A stretch of DNA of 64,000 bases from Mesonia mobilis DSM 19841 (GTDB lineage: Bacteria > Bacteroidota > Bacteroidia > Flavobacteriales > Flavobacteriaceae). This document shows positions 19,193 through 29,031 of this stretch, in pieces. The position numbers and the translations under genes were made by a program. Positions within the stretch are counted from its first letter, which is position 1. Each line of letters starts with the position of its first letter. The notes under the pieces were generated by a model that was given only the letters and a program-made list of their open reading frames with translations, had not been told where the DNA came from and searched no databases. Location: positions 372,001 through 436,000 of the forward strand of contig NZ_AUHX01000001.1 of NCBI RefSeq assembly GCF_000423405.1, read 5' to 3'.

Positions 19193-22100
19193 TTATTTCC
19201 CAGGAAAGTTAATATAATCAGGGGCTAAAGATTTAGGATTCTCCTCTACTTCTTCTGGTACTTGTTCAAGTTTCATTTCTTTATTCAAAATCTTATAAAT
19301 CAATTCTTTAAAAGTATCGAAATCTACCGCGTAAGAAAGTCCGACTCCTTGCGTGTAACCCCATTGCTGACCAATATACTGAATGTTATTCTCGCGATTA
19401 AAAAGATTTGCGCGTAAGGTTCCGTCTTCATTCAACAACATTTCTACTTCAACATTACCTACAACTACAGATTGGGTAACGCCGCCAATAGGAACCCCTA
19501 CTCGACCATTAATTAAGATTTTTTCGCTAATTTGAGTTGAAAGCGTTACCCCAAAACGATCGGCTGTATCTTGATCTGGAGTTCTATCTCCTTGTACATA
19601 ATCGATACCTACTTTAAACTTCCCGTCGTCGTCTGCAAAAATATCGTCAAATAAACCGGAAGCTCTTTCTGCTAAAAGATTACCCGGCGCATTTTGACCA
19701 ACACTGTATTGACTGTAAAAACTCCCTTGTGTGATTAACGATAATGCTTGTATTTCTGTATTCTGGCGATCGCTAATTCGGTATTCTAACTCAGACTTTA
19801 CGACCGAACTTAAGTTAGGATATTCTAAATTAAAGGTTAGATCGGTTTCAGTAAGTTCTCCGTTTAAATCGATATAAACTTCCACCGGAATATTTCTGTT
19901 GATCGTTGGGTTTTCTAGCAATATGGCAGGGTTTGCATCTACTTTATACAAAGCTCGAACGTTTAGATCTGCTCGTGTTGGGCTACCATCCCAAGTGATA
20001 TTTCCGCCAGAAACTACTTGAAATTCTTTTTGTACCAAGCCGGCATATTTAAAATTATAAACCCCGTCGTAAACCACAAAATCTCCCCACATATTAAATT
20101 TACCGTTGGTATTAATTTCGATAAGTAAAGTTCCCGCTCCGCTACCTCTTAATGTACTTCCGCTGGTTTGATCGACCACGATTTCTACTTCAGCATCATT
20201 TGTAACATCTAATTCAAAATTTAATTCTAAGCCTTTTACTTCTTTCACATTAATTTCTTTCCCTTGTTGGCGTGCTAATTTTTCTTCAGGAGTTAAGAAG
20301 TAAATAAAAGAGTTGTTACCAATAGTTTCGGTATCGTTCAACGGAATTTTAAATACGGTTCCTTCTTGTGTTTCTGCTACAACATCGATCACCAACTCAT
20401 CGGTAGGACCACCAATATTTGCACTTCCGCTTATAAAACCGGTTCCGTAATACAAGGATTCTTCCGTATAATCGGTATCTAGAACGAGTAGTTTTTCTGG
20501 TGCGATAATATCCAAATCCATACTCCACTCAGAAAAACCTTCGTGAGAAATTCGACCATCGATCACCCCTTTGGTATTGTATTTAGTATCGGTAACATCG
20601 ACGTGGTTAAATATAAAATCTTGTTTCGTTAAATCGACCACGGCATTATCTTGCAGGTTTAAATCGACATTTAAATAAGGTATTTTTAAACCGGCTTCGC
20701 TTAAGGTTAATCGCCCAGACATTTCGGGATTTCGATAATCTCCTGTAATTTTTGCATTTCCGAAAGCTAAGCCTCGAATATCTGAAATTACATCGGCGCC
20801 CAACGCACTAAAAGCATTCAGCTTAAAACTATCGAAGTATAAATTTAGATCGATATTCGGGTTCTCATCGCTAACGTTAATGCTTCCGTTACCTCGTAAA
20901 AAATCATATTCATCGTCACCAAGTAAGGCATTGATGTTATATTGCGTTAAACTTTCGTTACCTTCAATATCTAATTTTAAATTTCCGTAGGTCACATCGT
21001 TTACCGCTATATCTTGTATTTTAAGAGAAGATGTAGGGTAATAAACTCCGTTTTCTTGGTAAAAATCGAGTTTACCGTTTACAATTCCGTTTAGGTCTAA
21101 GCTGTCTAAACTAGGAGTAATTTTAGCGAGATCGACTTCCTTAAAGTTCAGTTTAAAATCTTTATAGGTCGAATCTCTTGCTTCTCCCGTTAAACTAATT
21201 AGTTCATCTTTGTGATTGAAAGTAAGCGTATCGATCTTAAAACTACTTAAATCTTTCTCGAAAACGATGGTTTGATTTTTAGTGTTTTTTTGATTGATAA
21301 ACCAATCACTTTCTTTAAATCTAATATTCGATTTACGTAACCCGATCACCGATTTTTGCTCTTCGTTAATGGTGTGGAATAAACTAAAATTGAAATCGTC
21401 ATTATTATTTTTACCACCTTTAAATTCTGACCTGATAAATAAGGTATCGTTTAGCGTTACGTTGATCAAGTTGAAATCTGAGGCGTTATAATATTGGGTT
21501 GAAATACTATCTACTTCAACATAGGTATTGAATAAGGGGTTAGAATTATCGATTTGTAAATTCACCTTTTCGAACATATTCTCGAATACATTGATTTGTG
21601 GCGAACGAAATGTAAGTTCAAAATCAGATTCTTCAGACTCTACGCTACCGCGAATAAAAGTATTGGGTGCTAATTCTATATCTGGAAAAAATACTTCAAC
21701 AATCTTATTGTAAATATCGAAGTTAAAATCGAGGTATTGATTACCTTCAATAGCAATAGGTTTGTAATTGGTATATAAACTTCCCACCGCATTTTGAAAT
21801 AGCGCAGGAACCTCATTGATATTAAAAATTCCTTCTACTTCCCCACTAATTACATCTGGAGAATTGATCTGTATTTTACGAATTTCATTATTAAAAGATG
21901 AAATTACTTTAAGCTCTTCAAACTCAAATAATTCTTCGTGATTTTGATAAGAAAAATTGTTCAGCGATAATTCTCCTCGTGCATCGTTAAGGTTATTTCC
22001 TTCTACATTCATCACGATATCACCTTTCATCACGGCAATACTATCACGTCTCACAAAATTTAAAGCATTTAGATCGGCGTAAGCCACGCTTGCTTTAAAA

Positions 22101-23623
22101 TCGTAAACATTTTGCGTTCGAGAAACATCGGCTAAACCATTAAATTCAAATTGAAAATTAGGATCTTTACTTACCAGTTTTCCGTTGAAATAAGGATTAT
22201 CTAAAACCCCTAAAACTTCAATATTTGTATAGGTATAACCATTAAAATGTAATTTTTTAATGGTTCCTTCTAAGCGCGTGTTTAACGTGGCTTGCGTAAA
22301 ACCAATCCCATCTACGTCTAAATTGAACGTAGCTTTTCCTAAAGATGAATTACCAAGTAATCGACCTAAATTAAATTGGTTAAATTGAACATTTCCTTTG
22401 TAACGTGCAAAATCTGAATCGTTTAAATCGTCCAGAGTAAGGTTTAGATTGGCATTTCCTAACTGAGTGGTGATCGTTGAATTAGTCACGACTTTACTTG
22501 GAGTCGCACTTAAAAAACCGCTAAGATTGGCGCTTCCTATTTCTCTAAGTTTCTCCGGTAAATTGTTGCCTAATATATTCGGAAGTAAATTGACCAAGTC
22601 GTAATAATTGGTAGAAAGCTCTTCAAAATTTCCTGAAAGTTCAAAGGTTTTTTGTTGATCGACCAAATCTGTAAAATGTAAATTTCCATTCACGACCGTA
22701 CGATCCATACCGGTTAGTCTCCAGTTTTGAAGTTCAAAATCGTTGAGTGTTCCTTTAAAATCTCCGGTGAAGTTAAAATCTTCTGTGGTTCCAAATTCAG
22801 CATAAAGTTTTTTTAGATCCCGAGTATCTGCTGAAGATTCTTTGAAGTTTGCCGTAATCATCACATTATTTTCAAAATCGGCTAAACCTCCTTCTTCATA
22901 ATCAAATCTAATATCGCTTACCAATTTAGAGTTTGGCGTTTCTAACACCAAATCTTCAAAATCCATACTTTCTAGCGTATAGCGAAAGTTAGTCGCTAAA
23001 TTGGTGATCTCAATACCACGTTGCTCTTTTGCTTTTAAACTTTCTATATCTACCGAAACATTAGGACCTTCAACTACTAAATTTGCCGCATTAATATTGA
23101 GATCATTAAAAAATAATATTTCTGGGTTATCGAGATTTTCATCAACATAACTCAACTCACTATCGTAAGCAATAATATGGCTTATAGTTAATACAAAAGG
23201 TTGTTGCTGTGGTTTTCCGGTATCAAACTTATCGCCAAAAATGCTTAGGTTATCTTTTTTTTCGCCTTTATAATGTCTAATATTCAGCTTTAGACGATCT
23301 GCGGTTAAGTCACCAAAATCTAAATGACTTCCACTTAAAATCGCCGGAACATTAATTAGAGATGTATTAATTTCTTTAGCACTTATAAGACTATCTTGAT
23401 GATGATCGGCAATATAAACTTCATCTAAAACTACTTTTCCGTTGTAAGAAATACTAATGGCTTTTACATTAATATCGGTGCCGTATGTTTCGTTTAACGA
23501 GTTGGTTACCTTTTTTGCGACAGAAGTTTGTACTGCCGGTATCGAAAACACAAGTACTAAAACAATAAACAATAGTAAGATGGCTACTATTATTCTACCT
23601 AATATTTTAAAAAATCTTTTAAT
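19193..23623 (-). CDS. TamB-family translocation/assembly protein (apparent ATT start)
   Basis: This very large protein (1476 residues from ATT 23623, or 1459 from TTG 23572) has one N-terminal membrane anchor and then repeated beta-strand segments, the AsmA/TamB-type lipid-conducting groove. The C-terminal TamB domain at about 1080-1440 has GTLLIEINTNGKFNMWGDF, YNFKYAGLVQKEFQVVSGG and SILTWDGSP-like strands. Such proteins bridge inner and outer membrane and help barrel assembly or phospholipid transport. The TTG start cuts the anchor and removes its basic N-end (KRFFKILGR), while the ATT keeps it; an in-frame stop lies six codons before TTG-17. It is divergent from tsaD. A second TamB next to tamL is at the right edge. 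Confidence 0.88.
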   Translation of the reverse strand: MKRFFKILGRIIVAILLLFIVLVLVFSIPAVQTSVAKKVTNSLNETYGTDINVKAISISYNGKVVLDEVYIADHHQDSLISAKEINTSLINVPAILSGSHLDFGDLTADRLKLNIRHYKGEKKDNLSIFGDKFDTGKPQQQPFVLTISHIIAYDSELSYVDENLDNPEILFFNDLNINAANLVVEGPNVSVDIESLKAKEQRGIEITNLATNFRYTLESMDFEDLVLETPNSKLVSDIRFDYEEGGLADFENNVMITANFKESSADTRDLKKLYAEFGTTEDFNFTGDFKGTLNDFELQNWRLTGMDRTVVNGNLHFTDLVDQQKTFELSGNFEELSTNYYDLVNLLPNILGNNLPEKLREIGSANLSGFLSATPSKVVTNSTITTQLGNANLNLTLDDLNDSDFARYKGNVQFNQFNLGRLLGNSSLGKATFNLDVDGIGFTQATLNTRLEGTIKKLHFNGYTYTNIEVLGVLDNPYFNGKLVSKDPNFQFEFNGLADVSRTQNVYDFKASVAYADLNALNFVRRDSIAVMKGDIVMNVEGNNLNDARGELSLNNFSYQNHEELFEFEELKVISSFNNEIRKIQINSPDVISGEVEGIFNINEVPALFQNAVGSLYTNYKPIAIEGNQYLDFNFDIYNKIVEVFFPDIELAPNTFIRGSVESEESDFELTFRSPQINVFENMFEKVNLQIDNSNPLFNTYVEVDSISTQYYNASDFNLINVTLNDTLFIRSEFKGGKNNNDDFNFSLFHTINEEQKSVIGLRKSNIRFKESDWFINQKNTKNQTIVFEKDLSSFKIDTLTFNHKDELISLTGEARDSTYKDFKLNFKEVDLAKITPSLDSLDLNGIVNGKLDFYQENGVYYPTSSLKIQDIAVNDVTYGNLKLDIEGNESLTQYNINALLGDDEYDFLRGNGSINVSDENPNIDLNLYFDSFKLNAFSALGADVISDIRGLAFGNAKITGDYRNPEMSGRLTLSEAGLKIPYLNVDLNLQDNAVVDLTKQDFIFNHVDVTDTKYNTKGVIDGRISHEGFSEWSMDLDIIAPEKLLVLDTDYTEESLYYGTGFISGSANIGGPTDELVIDVVAETQEGTVFKIPLNDTETIGNNSFIYFLTPEEKLARQQGKEINVKEVKGLELNFELDVTNDAEVEIVVDQTSGSTLRGSGAGTLLIEINTNGKFNMWGDFVVYDGVYNFKYAGLVQKEFQVVSGGNITWDGSPTRADLNVRALYKVDANPAILLENPTINRNIPVEVYIDLNGELTETDLTFNLEYPNLSSVVKSELEYRISDRQNTEIQALSLITQGSFYSQYSVGQNAPGNLLAERASGLFDDIFADDDGKFKVGIDYVQGDRTPDQDTADRFGVTLSTQISEKILINGRVGVPIGGVTQSVVVGNVEVEMLLNEDGTLRANLFNRENNIQYIGQQWGYTQGVGLSYAVDFDTFKELIYKILNKEMKLEQVPEEVEENPKSLAPDYINFPGK

Positions 23624-23668
23624 GTGATTTAAGATTTAGTTTGTTTTCTTTAATCTCGTTAATGTTAC

Positions 23669-23676
23669 TAATTTTG
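23669..23676 (+). promoter_or_regulatory. -7 box (TAATTTTG) of the tsaD operon
   Basis: TAATTTTG fits TAnnTTTG, 91 bases before the tsaD start, in the 144-base space between the divergent tamB-like and tsaD genes. Confidence 0.45.
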
Positions 23677-23767
23677 CATCGTCAAAAAGACGTACAATTT
23701 TTACTGCAATGCAAATTTAAGTAGCTTTGTCAACAATATTAACAATTTCTGTACCTAAAAATACATA

Positions 23768-24790
23768 ATGGCTTCACAAAATATTTATATACTTGGTATT
23801 GAGTCTTCGTGTGACGATACGGCAGCTGCTGTACTTTGCAACGGAAAAATAAAAAGTAATATTGTAGCTACCCAAAAAATACACGAAGAATATGGTGGTG
23901 TGGTGCCAGAATTAGCGTCGAGAGCGCACCAACAAAACATCGTTCCGGTGATCGATCAAGCTATCAAAAAAGCAGGAATTACCAAAGAAGAGCTTTCTGC
24001 GATCGCCTTTACACGCGGCCCGGGTTTAATGGGTTCTTTGCTTGTAGGAACTTCGTTTGCCAAATCGATGGCGATGGCGCTCGATATTCCTTTAATTGAA
24101 GTGAATCACATGCAAGCGCATTTACTGGCGCATTTTATTGAAGAAGATGGTTTTGAAAAGCCTAATTTTCCTTTTTTAGGATTAACCATTAGCGGCGGTC
24201 ACACGCAAATTGTAAAAGTAACCGATTATTTTACGATGGAAGTAATTGGCGAAACTCTTGATGATGCGGTTGGAGAAGCTTATGATAAATGCGGAAAAAT
24301 GCTGAATCTCCCCTATCCAGGCGGACCTCTAATCGATAAATATGCCCAAGAAGGGAATCCGAAAGCATTTCCTTTTCCGAAGCCTAACGTGAAAAATTTA
24401 GATTTTAGTTTTAGCGGACTCAAAACTTCGATGCTTTATTTTCTAGAGCGAGAACAAAAACTGAATCCTAATTTTATCGAAGAGAACTTAAAAGATATTT
24501 GTGCTTCTTTTCAATTTACGGTCGTAAAAATTTTGATGGATAAACTTAAAAAAGGCGTTAAACAAACCGGAGTTAAAGAAATTGCCATTGGTGGCGGCGT
24601 TTCTGCCAATTCGGGTGTTAGAACCGCACTTACAGAAGCACAACAAAAATTTGGCTGGAAAACCTACATTCCTAAATTTGAATATACCACCGATAATGCG
24701 GCAATGATCGCCATTGTAGGTCATCATAAATATCTGAAAAAAGAATTTTCAGACGCCAGTATTACCGCAAAAGCTCGTTACGCTCTTTAA
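23768..24790 (+). CDS. tsaD: tRNA N6-threonylcarbamoyladenosine transferase TsaD
   Basis: The 340-residue enzyme transfers the threonylcarbamoyl group to A37 of ANN-reading tRNAs, in the cytoplasm with TsaB and TsaE. The ASKHA fold marks are all there: GIESSCDDTAAA at residue 10, the metal-binding HMQAH (His114, His118), SGGHTQIV, and AIGGGVSANSGVR near residue 276. Length and motifs are complete. It heads a plus-strand run tsaD-rsmE-DUF4159-trmH-AI-2E-methyltransferase with short gaps. TsaB and TsaE genes are not in the window. Confidence 0.97.
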   Translation: MASQNIYILGIESSCDDTAAAVLCNGKIKSNIVATQKIHEEYGGVVPELASRAHQQNIVPVIDQAIKKAGITKEELSAIAFTRGPGLMGSLLVGTSFAKSMAMALDIPLIEVNHMQAHLLAHFIEEDGFEKPNFPFLGLTISGGHTQIVKVTDYFTMEVIGETLDDAVGEAYDKCGKMLNLPYPGGPLIDKYAQEGNPKAFPFPKPNVKNLDFSFSGLKTSMLYFLEREQKLNPNFIEENLKDICASFQFTVVKILMDKLKKGVKQTGVKEIAIGGGVSANSGVRTALTEAQQKFGWKTYIPKFEYTTDNAAMIAIVGHHKYLKKEFSDASITAKARYAL

Positions 24791-24800
24791 CCTTATCGCT

Positions 24801-25511
24801 ATGCAATTATTTTATAATCCGGCAATTTCTTCAGAAGATAAAGAAGTTATTTTTCCTAAAGACGAGAGTAAACATATCGTTAAGGTTTTGCGTAAACAAG
24901 AAGGTGATAACTTGAACATTACCAACGGTAAAGGCTTTTTGTTTTCTGCTGAAATTATTGAAGCTAATCATAATAAATGCAAAGCAAAAATCACCGCTGT
25001 CGAGCAAGAACGTGATAAAAAGTATCATATTCATTTAGCGGTGGCGCCGACCAAAATGAACGATCGTTTTGAAACCTTTTTAGAAAAAGCTACCGAAATT
25101 GGTCTCGATAAGATCACGCCTATAATTTGCGATCATAGTGAAAGAAAAGTGGTAAAAATAAATCGTTTTGAACGTGTTTTACAAAGTGCGATGAAGCAAT
25201 CACTTCATTATTCGATGCCAGAAATTTCTGAAGCAATATCTTTTCAAGAATTTATTCAGCAAGAACAAAACGAACAGAAATTTATAGCGCATTGCGAAGA
25301 AAATGAAAAAAAATCACTACAAAAAGAACTAGAGCCCGGTAAAAGCTACACCATTCTTATTGGTCCTGAAGGCGATTTTTCTTCAGAAGAAATAAAAAGT
25401 GCCATTAAAGCAGGTTTTATTCCTGTAACTTTAGGAAATACGCGTTTACGTACCGAAACTGCTGCCATTGTTGCTGCGCATACGGCTGCTTTAATTAATG
25501 AGTTTCAGTAA
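24801..25511 (+). CDS. rsmE: 16S rRNA m3U1498 methyltransferase RsmE
   Basis: The 236-residue SPOUT methyltransferase methylates N3 of U1498 of 16S rRNA. The N-terminal PUA-like part has FPKDESKHIVKVLRKQEGD, and the C-terminal knot has LIGPEGDFSSEEI and LGNTRLRTETAAIVA at about residues 190-225, the SAM-binding loops of RsmE. It begins 10 bases after tsaD, so the two are coupled. Nothing odd. Confidence 0.96.
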   Translation: MQLFYNPAISSEDKEVIFPKDESKHIVKVLRKQEGDNLNITNGKGFLFSAEIIEANHNKCKAKITAVEQERDKKYHIHLAVAPTKMNDRFETFLEKATEIGLDKITPIICDHSERKVVKINRFERVLQSAMKQSLHYSMPEISEAISFQEFIQQEQNEQKFIAHCEENEKKSLQKELEPGKSYTILIGPEGDFSSEEIKSAIKAGFIPVTLGNTRLRTETAAIVAAHTAALINEFQ

Positions 25512-25549
25512 TAAAATTCTCTTTATATTTATTGAAATTTTCAACAGCT

Positions 25550-26191
25550 ATGCAAAAGCTTTTTACGCTACTTTTTTGTTTAACTTTTACATTTTTACAA
25601 GCGCAAGATATTGCCGTTTTAAAATATAGCGGTGGCGGCGATTGGTATGGTAACCCAACGGCATTACCCAATTTAATAGAGTTTTGTAATCAGAATATTG
25701 GTACCAAAATCAATACAAAACCAGAAAGTGTTGAACCCAAAAGCACCGATATTTTCAGCTATCCTTTTTTGCATATGACGGGACACGGAAATGTGTTTTT
25801 TTCTGAAGAAGATGCTCAAAATTTACGGAATTACTTAATTAGTGGAGGTTTTTTGCATATCGACGACAATTACGGAATGCGACCTTATATTGAAAAAGAA
25901 CTTAAAAAGGTGTTCCCAAACCTAGAATTACAAGAATTACCGGCAGATCATCCCCTATTTTCTTCAGCCTTTAATTTTCCTGAAGGTTTACCAAAAATCC
26001 ATGAACACGATGGTAAACGTCCGCAAGCTTTCGGAATCACTTACCAAAATCGTTTGATCTTATTATTTACTTTTGAGAGTGATCTAGGTGATGGTTGGGA
26101 AAATCAAGAAGTACATAACGACCCGCAACAAGTGCGTGAAAAAGCTTTAAAAATGGGTGCGAATATCGTAAAATATGCTTTTGAAAATTAG
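25550..26191 (+). CDS. secreted DUF4159 domain protein
   Basis: The 213-residue product has a signal peptide (MQKLFTLLFCLTFTFLQAQ), then a DUF4159 domain over nearly the whole length, with YPFLHMTGHGNVFFSEEDA and GGFLHIDDNYG, a Rossmann/ThuA-like pattern. No enzymatic function is established to my knowledge. The ATG at 25550 was taken because the signal peptide begins there; an in-frame TTG at 25532 adds six residues. It sits between two RNA methyltransferase genes in the tsaD run, an arrangement I believe is common in Flavobacteriia. Confidence 0.85.
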   Translation: MQKLFTLLFCLTFTFLQAQDIAVLKYSGGGDWYGNPTALPNLIEFCNQNIGTKINTKPESVEPKSTDIFSYPFLHMTGHGNVFFSEEDAQNLRNYLISGGFLHIDDNYGMRPYIEKELKKVFPNLELQELPADHPLFSSAFNFPEGLPKIHEHDGKRPQAFGITYQNRLILLFTFESDLGDGWENQEVHNDPQQVREKALKMGANIVKYAFEN

Positions 26192-26194
26192 GTT

Positions 26195-26722
26195 ATGAGT
26201 GAGCAATTAGACCATTATTCTACAAATTTTTCTTCAGAGAAATTTCCGATCATCTTAATTACAGATCAAGTCAATAGCCCGGCGAATTTGGGCAGTTTAT
26301 TTCGATTGGCCGATGCTTTTCATATTGAAAAAATTATTTTCTGCGGAATTGATGAAGAAGTCATTAATAGTAATCGTTTAAAACGCACCGCTCGATCTAC
26401 CCAAAACAGTGTAGCTTTTCAGTTTGAAGAATCTATTGAAACAGTTATTGAAGAGCTTCAGCAACAGAAAATAGAGATTTTCGCTTTAGAAATTACCAAC
26501 GATAGTATTCCGGTAGAAGAAATTCAACTTCAAGAAAATAAAAAGATTGCTTTAATTATTGGTGATGAAAATTTAGGCGTGAATCAAAATTTGCTCGAAA
26601 AAACTTCAGCCAACTTACATATAAAAATGTTCGGTAATAATAGTAGTATGAACGTCGCACAAGCAACCGGCATTGCATTATATGAAATCACAAAAAAGTT
26701 GAGTTCATTTCAGCAGAAATAA
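26195..26722 (+). CDS. TrmH/SpoU-family RNA 2'-O-methyltransferase
   Basis: The 175-residue protein is a single SPOUT domain without an N-terminal RNA-binding extension. The three family motifs are seen: NSPANLGSLFRLADAF (about residue 28), ALIIGDENLGV (about 127) and NNSSMNVAQATGIALYE near the end, which form the SAM-binding knot. It should methylate a ribose 2'-OH in tRNA or rRNA; the target is not evident. It begins 3 bases after the DUF4159 stop. Confidence 0.9.
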   Translation: MSEQLDHYSTNFSSEKFPIILITDQVNSPANLGSLFRLADAFHIEKIIFCGIDEEVINSNRLKRTARSTQNSVAFQFEESIETVIEELQQQKIEIFALEITNDSIPVEEIQLQENKKIALIIGDENLGVNQNLLEKTSANLHIKMFGNNSSMNVAQATGIALYEITKKLSSFQQK

Positions 26723-26734
26723 TATCTTTACACT

Positions 26735-27832
26735 GTGAGCAAATCTTTAAGTAAATCTATCGCCTTCGGAATATTAAAAGCACTTGCCGTTGTGTTGGGT
26801 GTTTTGGTATTCTGTTATTTTATATATCAAGTACAATCGGTCATCGTATATATCGCCATTGCTGCGGTAATCGCCTTAATTGGCAGACCGGTAGTTATTT
26901 TCTTAAAAGATAAATTACGAGTTCCCAACCGAATAGCGGTCGTTATTGTTTTGCTTTTGTTTTTAGCCGCTTTTGTGGGACTTATCGCACTTTTTGTCCC
27001 GATTATCGTTCAGCAAAGTGAAAATTTAGGTCAGATAGATCTCGATGCCTTTAAAAAAGATTTGAATGCGTTAAATGCTCAAGTTCGTGAGTTTTTAGGT
27101 GTTAAACAAATTGACATTATTGAAGGTTTTAGGCAAACCAGTTTTGTAAAAAACTTTGATCTTCAAGTGATTCCCGACTTTATGAATCTACTTTTTGGCG
27201 GATTAGGTACGGCTTTAATTGGAGTATTCTCTATAATTTTTATTTCATTCTTTTTACTTTCAGACAGTTCGTTAATGCTGAATAGCGTTTTGGTATTTTC
27301 TAATTATGGCGACGAAGGCCGTTTTAAACGTGTTTTCGATAAGATTAAAGTGTTGCTTTCTCGCTATTTTGTGGGATTAACGCTTCAAATTTTAGTCTTA
27401 TTTATTTTATATACCATTTTGCTTACAGTTTTTGAAGTTGATAACCCGATTGCGATCGCATTTATTTGTGCGTTTTTAAATATCGTTCCTTATTTAGGTC
27501 CGCTTTTCGCCGGTATTTTAATGATGCTTTTTGTAATTTCAAGTAACTTAGGAGCCGATTTCTCAACGGTAATTCTTCCACGACTTATCTATGTTTTGAG
27601 TGGTTATGCGATTGCACAGCTTATCGATAACTTTATCAATCAGCCTTTAATTTTCGGAAAAAGTGTAAAATCGCATCCGTTAGAAATATTTTTGATTATT
27701 CTCATTGCCGGGCTTTTATTTAATGTCGTGGGAATGATCGTGGCTATTCCTGTTTATACGGCGATTAAAGTGATTGCGAAAGAAGCTTTTAGCGAATATA
27801 AAATCGTTAGAAACCTTACCAAAGATTTATAA
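26735..27832 (+). CDS. AI-2E family transporter (PerM-like)
   Basis: The 365-residue inner-membrane protein has about 8 hydrophobic helices with the AI-2E/PerM layout: two helices, a soluble loop at about residues 95-145, then a six-helix block containing FLNIVPYLGPLFAGILM and NFINQPLIFGKSVKSHPLEIF, both typical of the family. Members export small molecules or act as Na+/H+ antiporters; the substrate is unknown. The start is GTG, 12 bases after the methyltransferase gene. The next gene's ATG follows its TAA directly. Confidence 0.92.
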   Translation: MSKSLSKSIAFGILKALAVVLGVLVFCYFIYQVQSVIVYIAIAAVIALIGRPVVIFLKDKLRVPNRIAVVIVLLLFLAAFVGLIALFVPIIVQQSENLGQIDLDAFKKDLNALNAQVREFLGVKQIDIIEGFRQTSFVKNFDLQVIPDFMNLLFGGLGTALIGVFSIIFISFFLLSDSSLMLNSVLVFSNYGDEGRFKRVFDKIKVLLSRYFVGLTLQILVLFILYTILLTVFEVDNPIAIAFICAFLNIVPYLGPLFAGILMMLFVISSNLGADFSTVILPRLIYVLSGYAIAQLIDNFINQPLIFGKSVKSHPLEIFLIILIAGLLFNVVGMIVAIPVYTAIKVIAKEAFSEYKIVRNLTKDL

Positions 27833-29026
27833 ATGTTGAATAAAGGACTACTTCAGCCGGAAGTTCAGGAGTTTATCAACAACAATTTAAAAACAGATCT
27901 TCCGCAGTTAATTTTAAAAGGGAGTCCGTTTCCTCAGGTTTCTATACAAGAGATCGCCACACAGATCGAAACCAAGCGAAAAGCTGAAAAGAAAATACCA
28001 AAGTGGTTTTCTACGGAAAAAATAATCTATCCCAAAAGTCTTAATTTAGAGCAAACCTCTTCTCAAATTACCGCGACTTATAAAGCTGAACAAATTGAAG
28101 GCGAATCGTTGATCGATCTCACCGGTGGTTTTGGGATTGATAGCTTTTTCTTTGCTGAAAAATTTCACGAAGTGATACATTGTGAACTTAACGAAGAACT
28201 TTCAGAGCTTGTAAAACATAACTTTCAATATTTATCTAAAAAAAGCAATCTAGAATTCTATACCGGCAGTGGAATAGATTTTTTGAAAAACACCAATCAA
28301 ATTTTTGATTGGATCTACATTGATCCTTCTCGTAGAAATGAGGTTGGCGGTCGCGTATTTCGTTTAGAAGATTGTGAACCTGATATTCTTCAACATTTAG
28401 AATTGTTGCTGAAACATGCTCGCAACGGAGTTTTCATGAAAACTTCCCCACTACTTGATTTAAGTTTAGGGTTAAATGAACTGAATTATCAGGTAGAAGA
28501 AATTCAAATTATCGCGGTAAATAATGATGTAAAAGAATTATTATGGAAAATCACGTCAAAAAAAAATGAAGATGAACTTCCTGTAAAATGTATCAATTTT
28601 AATAAAGAAACTCAACAAGAATTTCAGGCAGATTTTTATAATGAAACTACTGCGGAAGTCAATTACAATGAACCTCTTCAATATTTGTACGAGCCAAATG
28701 CAGCCATTTTAAAAGGCGGATTTTTTAATTCGGTTGCAGAAAAATTTCAACTTCAAAAAATCGCTCCACATAGTCATTTATACACTTCTGAAGAAAAAAT
28801 TGAATTTCCCGGTCGCGTATTCAAAATCGAGGAGCAACTTCCTTTTCAGAAAAAAAGTTTTAAAAAACTCGGTATTTCGAAAGCCAATGTTACTACGAGA
28901 AACTTTCCGTTAACGGTAGAACAGATCAGAAAGAAACTTAACATCAAAGATGGCGGAAATACTTATTTATTTTTTACTACAAATTCAACTAACGAGAAGT
29001 TGATTTTGGTTTGTAAGAAGGTTTGA
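27833..29026 (+). CDS. class I SAM-dependent methyltransferase with THUMP-like/ferredoxin-like ends
   Basis: The 397-residue protein has a Rossmann methyltransferase core with motif I as DLTGGFGIDSFFFAEKF at about residue 98 and a DPSRRNEVGGRVFRLEDCEP stretch at about 163 where motif IV lies. Homologues in Bacteroidota (PG_1098 type) are annotated as THUMP-like methyltransferases and are presumed to act on RNA. The target is not known from sequence. The ATG directly abuts the stop of the AI-2E gene, so translation is coupled. It is the last gene of the plus-strand run and converges on the pigment operon with 5 bases between. Confidence 0.88.
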   Translation: MLNKGLLQPEVQEFINNNLKTDLPQLILKGSPFPQVSIQEIATQIETKRKAEKKIPKWFSTEKIIYPKSLNLEQTSSQITATYKAEQIEGESLIDLTGGFGIDSFFFAEKFHEVIHCELNEELSELVKHNFQYLSKKSNLEFYTGSGIDFLKNTNQIFDWIYIDPSRRNEVGGRVFRLEDCEPDILQHLELLLKHARNGVFMKTSPLLDLSLGLNELNYQVEEIQIIAVNNDVKELLWKITSKKNEDELPVKCINFNKETQQEFQADFYNETTAEVNYNEPLQYLYEPNAAILKGGFFNSVAEKFQLQKIAPHSHLYTSEEKIEFPGRVFKIEEQLPFQKKSFKKLGISKANVTTRNFPLTVEQIRKKLNIKDGGNTYLFFTTNSTNEKLILVCKKV

Positions 29027-29031
29027 CTAAG

